Origin: Fodinibacter sp963763015
GTDB taxonomy: Bacteria > Actinomycetota > Actinomycetes > Actinomycetales > Dermatophilaceae
Direction: 5' to 3'
Assembly: GCA_963763015.1 (NCBI GenBank)
Contig: CAVXML010000007.1
Coordinates: 682,001 to 746,000 of the forward strand
DNA length: 64,000 nt
The notes beneath the pieces are model-generated. The model did not search any database. It was not told where the DNA came from and was given only the letters and a program-made list of their open reading frames with translations. Position 1 is the stretch's first letter. The number at the start of each line of letters is the position of its first letter. Positions 59,607-64,000 of this stretch are shown in pieces. The position numbers and the translations under genes are program-made.

Positions 59607-60506
59607 TCACCCCTGTTCGGCGTCGGTGATCGCCCGGGTGATGATCTCCACGGTCCGTTCTCCAGCGGTCGTGTCGCGTGCGGGAGCCATCCGGTCGTCG
59701 ACGATCGTGTGGAACACGGGCGCGGCGTGCGTCGCACCGTCGATGGTGACCACCTGCGCTGGGTGGCCCGACGCTCGCAGCTCTGCGGCCGCCTTGTCCG
59801 ACTGCCACGGCATGCACACGGCGTCGTCCCCGCCCGCGACGAGGGTCACTCGAGCTCTCGTGTTGGTCCACTCCTCCGGGCTGAACTGGTACGAGGGGTT
59901 GCCTCCGAACTCGTAGTAGCAACCGGACAGCGCCACGATCACGTCGGCGCGGGGGACCTCGGTGAAGCAGGACAGGTACTGGCCGGTGGGGTCGATCTGC
60001 TCATCGAGCCCGCCCTGGATCGCGAAGGTGGCACCGAGCGACCAGCCGACGAAGGTCACCGGCTTGCTGAGGTCTCCGCCGTACTCGGCCGAGACGTTGC
60101 GGGAGAAGCGGTACGCGCATTCCGCGTCCCTGACGAGCTCCACCTTCCCGGCCTGGCTCGAGAGGTCGGTGCGGTACGTCGGCGCGAAGACGACAACGCC
60201 CCGGGCGGCCAGCCGCCTGCCGAGCTCGGCCATGTCCTCGGCTCGACCGTTGATGCCGTGCAGGGCGAACGCGACGGGCCAGTTGCCCTCGTCCTCCGGC
60301 GCGAACACGAGGACGTCCTGGGTGCTCGGACCAGCCAGCTCCTCCGAGACGACCCGGTGAGTGCCGCCGGCGTCTCCGCACGCCGCCGTGAACAGCGCCA
60401 GCGCCGCCACGGCCCCCATGGCCGCCGCAAGCCCGGATCGGTGCGGGGGCCGTCGATGACGGCGTGGTCCAAGCTCAGCGTCAGGGGCAAGCACCGGCCT
60501 GACCAC
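59607..60506 (-). CDS. Alpha/beta-hydrolase lipoprotein
   Basis: A 299-aa exported hydrolase. A twin-arginine-free, basic N-terminus leads to MGAVAALALFTAACGD, a lipobox with the modified Cys. The hydrolase has the nucleophile in VTFVGWSLGATFA, and the catalytic His in IDGATHAAPVF; the acid is likely in AGGDDAVCMP. It resembles dienelactone-hydrolase or PETase-like esterases in the ALHGINGRAEDM oxyanion strand. GTG 60506 has a purine-rich GGGGCGGGGA just before it; ATG 60530 is an alternative. Confidence 0.78.
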   Translation of the reverse strand: MVRPVLAPDAELGPRRHRRPPHRSGLAAAMGAVAALALFTAACGDAGGTHRVVSEELAGPSTQDVLVFAPEDEGNWPVAFALHGINGRAEDMAELGRRLAARGVVVFAPTYRTDLSSQAGKVELVRDAECAYRFSRNVSAEYGGDLSKPVTFVGWSLGATFAIQGGLDEQIDPTGQYLSCFTEVPRADVIVALSGCYYEFGGNPSYQFSPEEWTNTRARVTLVAGGDDAVCMPWQSDKAAAELRASGHPAQVVTIDGATHAAPVFHTIVDDRMAPARDTTAGERTVEIITRAITDAEQG

Positions 60507-60565
60507 TCCCCGCCCCTCGCGCGTCCCCTGCATGGATACGGGACCTGTGCCCACGGGACACCTCC

Positions 60566-60875
60566 ACGGGCCAGGACGCGGTATCCCGGCCTGACCTCCA
60601 TCGTCCCGCCGTCGCGATCGGCCGAGGAGACGATGACGTCCACCTCACACCGCCCGAGCGGCACCCCGGGTCGGACCGTGAAGGTGGTCGCGCCGGCCGG
60701 CACCCTGCCCGTCAGCCAAAGCGTGCGTCAGCGGTTCGAGGCGATCCACTCGTCCAGGTGCTCGGCGGATTCGGCCAGGTCCTCGTCGGTGAGGCGCCAC
60801 GCGAGCGTGCCTCGAGCCGCCTCCGCAACCCCCGAGGCCCAGGAGCACTGTGGCGCCAAGGGCAACGGTTGTCAT
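60566..60875 (-). pseudogene. Possible decayed lipoprotein gene
   Basis: From ATG 60875 the minus strand reads a short export signal with a lipobox (MTTVALGATVLLGLGGCGGG). After a one-base slip near 60809 it continues as LAWRLTDEDLAESAEHLDEW to a stop at 60728. In the same frame, past the stop, protein-like sequence resumes (VPAGATTFTVRPGVPLGRCE). This looks like the remains of one secreted protein, but codon-like sequence in so GC-rich a genome can mislead. The gap from 60507 to 60966 has no other candidate. Confidence 0.25.
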
Positions 60876-60966
60876 CCCTCCGCAGAGACGCCTTCCGGGG
60901 CCGTCAGCGCGCGCGGCGATGGCGTGCGGCCTTACCCCCAGGAGACGTCGAGCACCGGCGGTGGGC

Positions 60967-61185
60967 TCAGCTGCCGCCGCCCCCGTCACCACCCACCCCG
61001 TCACCGGCGCTACCTCCACCGCCCGCCATCGGTCCGTGCTGACCGCCCTGCGCGGACCTTCCGCGAGTGTCGTGGGTGACGTCGAGGGAGCGGCTCGCAC
61101 CCGTGGAGCCACGCCGCCGGTCGACCACGAGCGCGAGCACGATCCCGACCAGCACAACAGCGGCGATGGTTCCCCAGATCTCCAT
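60967..61185 (-). CDS. Small single-pass membrane protein
   Basis: A 72-aa protein: IWGTIAAVVLVGIVLALVVD is a membrane helix right at the N-terminus, followed by a basic stop-transfer DRRRG, a polar cytoplasmic part and a Gly/Ser-rich tail. AAGGAG lies eight bases before ATG 61185, a better ribosome site than most genes here. Not recognised as a named family. Confidence 0.65.
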   Translation of the reverse strand: MEIWGTIAAVVLVGIVLALVVDRRRGSTGASRSLDVTHDTRGRSAQGGQHGPMAGGGGSAGDGVGGDGGGGS

Positions 61186-61367
61186 GGCCGCACTCCTTCG
61201 CCTCGAACGGCCGTCGGGTGCGTCCAGCGTCCCACCGCCGACCCCCGCTGTACAGCGTCCCGCCCGAGGCCCCCCGCATGGTCAGACGCGATGGTCCAGA
61301 AGGAGCTGGGCTGCGAGAGTGGGATGCGCTGGCATAACGACAAGCACCGATGAAGGGGGCAACGACA

Positions 61368-62114
61368 ATGACAAGCGTTCCCGTGAACACCGACGAGCTC
61401 AGCACGCTCACCTGGCCCAAGGCCGCGAGGGACGTGCCGGCGACGGAGGCCGTTTCGCTCGACGTCCTGCTTCAGGCGCTGCAGTTGGCGTCCAGGGACG
61501 AAGACCGGAAGGCGGCCACCGCGCGCGGCATCAAGTGGGATGCTCCGACCCCAGCCTCCATGCAGGTGATCAAGTCGGGGACCCTCGGGATCACGAAGAC
61601 AGGGACGAAGTTCGTGGCCGGCCTTGGCGGCGGCGCCGGCCTGCTCGCAGTGATCGCCGGGACCGTCACTGCGTTCCTGGACGAGGTCGGCGAGCCGGTC
61701 ACCGTCACGTTGTTCGCAGGCGCTGCCGTGCTCCTGAGTGCGGTGGTTCTCGCCCTTGCTCTCTTCGTGAGCGGGGATCTGCAGGCTCGCGGAGTCGCGA
61801 CCGCAGCACGGCACGCCGGCCGATCCGAGGTCGCGGCGGCATTCCTCAACGCCACGGCAGCGATGCCCGGCAGGGAGCCGAGAGCAGCCACGGTTGAAGG
61901 CACCAGCATGGCGACGGACTTCCTGGCCGCCTACACCGCGCTGCCAGGGAAGACGCAGGTCACGACACGGCGGTACGACACGCCGACCTTGGTGACCGCT
62001 GTGGCGCGAACCCCCGACGACACGCAGCTACAGCTCAAGCTGGCCAACGGCGACTGGGTCGGCGTCGACGAGATCACGAGGTTCACCACAGAGTCCTTGA
62101 GCCGCCCTGGCTGA
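61368..62114 (+). CDS. Two-helix membrane protein, unknown function
   Basis: A 248-aa protein with a hydrophilic first third, two membrane helices close together (FVAGLGGGAGLLAVIAGTVT and LLSAVVLALALFV) and a soluble C-terminal part with small-beta-domain character (LQLKLANGDWVGVDEITRF). ATG 61368 is used since AAGGGGG is eight bases upstream; ATG 61350 in frame lacks a site. Its codon choice is less GC-extreme than its neighbours, so it may be acquired. No family is recognised. Confidence 0.65.
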   Translation: MTSVPVNTDELSTLTWPKAARDVPATEAVSLDVLLQALQLASRDEDRKAATARGIKWDAPTPASMQVIKSGTLGITKTGTKFVAGLGGGAGLLAVIAGTVTAFLDEVGEPVTVTLFAGAAVLLSAVVLALALFVSGDLQARGVATAARHAGRSEVAAAFLNATAAMPGREPRAATVEGTSMATDFLAAYTALPGKTQVTTRRYDTPTLVTAVARTPDDTQLQLKLANGDWVGVDEITRFTTESLSRPG

Positions 62115-62163
62115 GGCGGTACAGCCAGTCCGGGACGGCTCAGTCGCCCTGCGCCTACGGAGC

Positions 62164-62406
62164 TCAGCGGTCGATGGGGCCCTCGGGGCCGGCGTCCTCG
62201 GAGGGCACCGGCGGGATGCTGCGCTCCACGTCGTCCCCCATGACGATGGCCTGCTCGTACATGCGCCCGGAGTCCTTCTCGATTGCCGCGTTCTCGGCGT
62301 CCCGGCGGTCGGCCTCCTTGCGCGCCCGAGCCGCTTCCTGCTCCTGGCGCAGGCGCTCCTGGTCCTCCGGCGTGGTGTCGCCGAGGGCGATCTTGTCCTC
62401 TGCCAT
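62164..62406 (-). CDS. Small charged coiled-coil protein
   Basis: An 80-aa soluble protein. Residues 10-45 (PEDQERLRQEQEAARARKEA) should form a charged helix or coil; the end is acidic and Pro-rich. GAGAGG is at a normal distance before ATG 62406. Related small proteins occur in actinobacteria next to stress genes, but no function is known. Confidence 0.65.
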   Translation of the reverse strand: MAEDKIALGDTTPEDQERLRQEQEAARARKEADRRDAENAAIEKDSGRMYEQAIVMGDDVERSIPPVPSEDAGPEGPIDR

Positions 62407-62587
62407 GGGGGCCTCTCATCGGTGCGATCGTGGGCTGGCGCGTCTCGGCGCCCAGGCACTGGCTGACCAGCGCGGATGCCGTCGGCGTCCCGTTCTCGGC
62501 GCGCGGAACGGCATCCGCTCCATTGCATCGCATCGCGGTGCGCAGGGGAGGGTTGCGTGACCTTCCAGTTCCTGACTTCAGTCGCCC

Positions 62588-62625
62588 CCGCCGCTCACCG
62601 AGCAGGAGGTCTCGGTGAGCGGCGG
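62588..62625. terminator. Perfect 15-bp hairpin
   Basis: CCGCCGCTCACCGAG (62588-62602) pairs fully with CTCGGTGAGCGGCGG (62611-62625) over an eight-base loop. It lies 37 bases past the stop of the SRPBCC gene, the expected place for a terminator on the minus strand. No T-run follows. Confidence 0.65.
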
Positions 62626-62661
62626 AGGGACCGAGCACGGACGCCCGGGGGTCGGCGGTGC

Positions 62662-63483
62662 CTAGACGGTGTCGCGACGCTCACGGGGCCGGTCGTCGGA
62701 GCGGTCGTCGGAGTCCGACGCCGCCAGAGGGTCGTCGGTCGCTCCGGCATCGATCTCCTCGTCGGAGAGCAGGCGCGTTGCCCCGCCTGCACCAGAGCCG
62801 GAGCGGACGTCTCCCGAGGCCGTCTCGGCCGGGGTGGCGGCGACGGGCGTCGGCGTGGCTCTCGAGGTGCTCGTGTCGTCGGATGCTCTCTTGGAACCGG
62901 CGACGGCAGCGGCGGTCGCCGCCGCCGCAGCACCGACCCCAGCGGCGACGGCCTTGCCCGAGACGCCGGCCTTGCCCGAGTCACCACGCGACTCGGCGGC
63001 ATCCTCGATCCCTGGGGTGCCGACCTGTCCGCTCCTGATCGAGCCGCGCCAGGCGCCGGTGGCGTAGTCCTCCGACTCGATGAACGCCTTGAATCGCTCG
63101 AGGTCGCCCTCGGCCTGCTTCTCGACGATCTTGAGCTTGTCGCCGACGTTCTCGACCACACCCTCGGGCTCGTACTCGAGCGTCAGCGACACCGACGTCT
63201 GGTCGCCGCCGAGGTCCTCGAACGTCACCGCACCCGCGTTGGTGGCCCCTTCCGTCGCCGCCCACGCGACCTTCCGGTCCGGCACCTGCTCGAGGATGCG
63301 GGCCTCCCACTCGCGCTTGACCCCGGCAATCTCGGCCACCCACCGGAGCCGGTCGTCGCTCAGCTGGGTCACGCTCGAGACGCCCCCCATGAAGTGCGGG
63401 AAGTCCTCGAACTGGGTCCACTGGTTGTAGGCCCGGCTCACCGGGACGTTGACGATGATCTTCTTCTCGACACGCGTGCTCAT
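62662..63483 (-). CDS. SRPBCC-family protein with long disordered tail
   Basis: A 273-aa protein. Residues 1-145 are an SRPBCC (polyketide cyclase/dehydrase-like) lipid- or ligand-binding domain: VEKKIIVNVPVSRAYNQWTQ, FPHFMGGVSSVTQLSDDRLR, LEYEPEGVVENVGDKLKIVE. Residues 150-273 include an Ala-rich stretch (KAVAAGVGAAAAATAAAVAG) and an acidic, Ser/Asp-rich tail. Similar actinobacterial proteins are stress-associated. The ligand is unknown. ATG 63483 is chosen with GGAG six bases upstream; GTG 63489 overlaps that site. Confidence 0.82.
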   Translation of the reverse strand: MSTRVEKKIIVNVPVSRAYNQWTQFEDFPHFMGGVSSVTQLSDDRLRWVAEIAGVKREWEARILEQVPDRKVAWAATEGATNAGAVTFEDLGGDQTSVSLTLEYEPEGVVENVGDKLKIVEKQAEGDLERFKAFIESEDYATGAWRGSIRSGQVGTPGIEDAAESRGDSGKAGVSGKAVAAGVGAAAAATAAAVAGSKRASDDTSTSRATPTPVAATPAETASGDVRSGSGAGGATRLLSDEEIDAGATDDPLAASDSDDRSDDRPRERRDTV

Positions 63484-63597
63484 GTTCACTCCTCGTGCTC
63501 GACGGCCGCAGGGGGCGGTTCCGCCCCGCGGCTGCTGCCCTCCCCATGCCCAGCGCCTCTGGCGGCTACACCTCCTCGCGGGATGCCGTGCGGCGGC

Positions 63598-64000
63598 TCA
63601 ATCCTGCGAGATGTCGATGCCCGTCACGGGCTCACCGGCGCGCTCGTACACCAGCCACGTCGCGCCCTTCGGGAAGCTCCGCGCCGGCTGCGCCAGCGTG
63701 AACGCGGCGGGCACCCCGGTGTTGTCGGCGAAGAGCCGCTTGCCCGAGCCGAACGTCAACGGGTAGAGGAAGAGGTTCAGTCGGTCGACCACCTGGGCGT
63801 CGAGCAGTGACCGCACCAGGTCGCCGCTGCCGATCACGTGGATCTCGGCGAAGCGGTCCTTGAGCGCGCGCACGTCGTTCGCGGCATCCGAGAGCACTGT
63901 CGTGCCATCCCACGAGGGGTCGGTGAGCGACCGAGACACGACGAACTTGGGCAGCGCGTTGAACGTCGACGCGATCGGGTCCTCCTCGCCGCGGTCGGGC
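63598..64000 (-). CDS. RibD/DHFR-like reductase, 5' end missing
   Basis: The C-terminal 133 residues of a dihydrofolate-reductase-fold protein (RibD_C family); the frame is open to the right edge so the start is outside. EIHVIGSGDLVRSLLDAQVVDRLNLFLYP is the NADPH-binding and dimer strand, and FGSGKRLFADN the conserved turn. Such stand-alone proteins are common in actinobacteria and their substrates are mostly unknown. Confidence 0.85.
   Translation of the reverse strand, partial: PDRGEEDPIASTFNALPKFVVSRSLTDPSWDGTTVLSDAANDVRALKDRFAEIHVIGSGDLVRSLLDAQVVDRLNLFLYPLTFGSGKRLFADNTGVPAAFTLAQPARSFPKGATWLVYERAGEPVTGIDISQD

Noticed and set aside
60645..61814. Long minus-strand frame over 60.6-61.8 kb
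   Set aside because: Mostly opposite the two-helix membrane protein gene and without motifs; only the short lipoprotein-like start at 60875 was kept as a weak candidate.
1..64000. tRNA, rRNA or other known structural RNA genes
   Set aside because: No cloverleaf with a T-loop GGTTCGAATCC-type block or rRNA core sequence was found by eye on either strand.

Overview
The window is very GC-rich, with GTG/ATG starts, ATGA/GTGA gene overlaps, a WhiB regulator, coenzyme F420 genes, HxlR and DUF222/HNH proteins, and many secreted cell-wall proteins. This points to an actinomycete, most likely Micrococcales and plausibly Intrasporangiaceae. That assignment is inference from gene content and composition; no 16S gene is present. 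No tRNA, rRNA, CRISPR array, insertion sequence or phage module was seen.

Layout. 1-12.9 kb is an envelope-polysaccharide region: five glycosyltransferase or glycosyltransferase-like genes (one with three domains, 1337 aa), a nucleotide-sugar dehydrogenase and a secreted protein resembling the DMF-amidase large subunit. 13.1-19.9 kb has two large secreted peptidoglycan-active proteins (amidase-SpoIID-FG-GAP, and an M15-like peptidase with five PG-binding repeats) flanking a 3-oxoacid CoA-transferase pair. 20-26 kb is mixed housekeeping: a TIGR03089 protein, a polytopic membrane protein behind a 26-codon leader ORF, an inositol-phosphatase-like enzyme, HxlR/thioesterase divergent genes and topoisomerase IB. 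26.3-31.2 kb is a second glycan operon (GT2, GT4-methyltransferase fusion, LPG-synthase-like flippase, methyltransferase) closed by a long nested inverted repeat. 31.3-35.2 kb holds an ABC exporter and a DNA glycosylase.

35.2-49.7 kb is the actinobacterial whiB2 neighbourhood: cofE and cofD (F420) diverge from whiB2, followed by a giant GT2 membrane protein, DUF5719, a degenerate metallopeptidase, DUF3499, phosphomannomutase, a Trm112-like protein and a TobH-like SIS protein. A DUF222-HNH nuclease sits among them. About 8 kb of this stretch is unusually rich in repeat expansions, some inside genes.

50.9-56.3 kb is the most interesting unit: four genes joined by 4-nt overlaps, encoding a GAF-GAF hybrid histidine kinase, a stand-alone receiver, a receiver-nucleotide cyclase and a PGM1-like ATP-grasp peptide ligase. 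It looks like a phosphorelay and cyclic-nucleotide pathway controlling an amide-bond-forming enzyme. 56.3-64 kb holds a discoidin-like membrane protein, an M28 peptidase with a polytopic membrane domain, a lipoprotein hydrolase, small envelope and charged proteins, an SRPBCC protein and a partial RibD/DHFR-like gene.

Two genome-style signals run through the window. Many genes have a TANNNT -10 box six to eight bases before the start codon, which predicts leaderless mRNAs and settles several starts. The octamer GGATGCCG/CGGCATCC occurs far more often than chance. At least four genes appear split by single-base frameshifts; the sequence alone cannot say whether these are real or base-calling errors.
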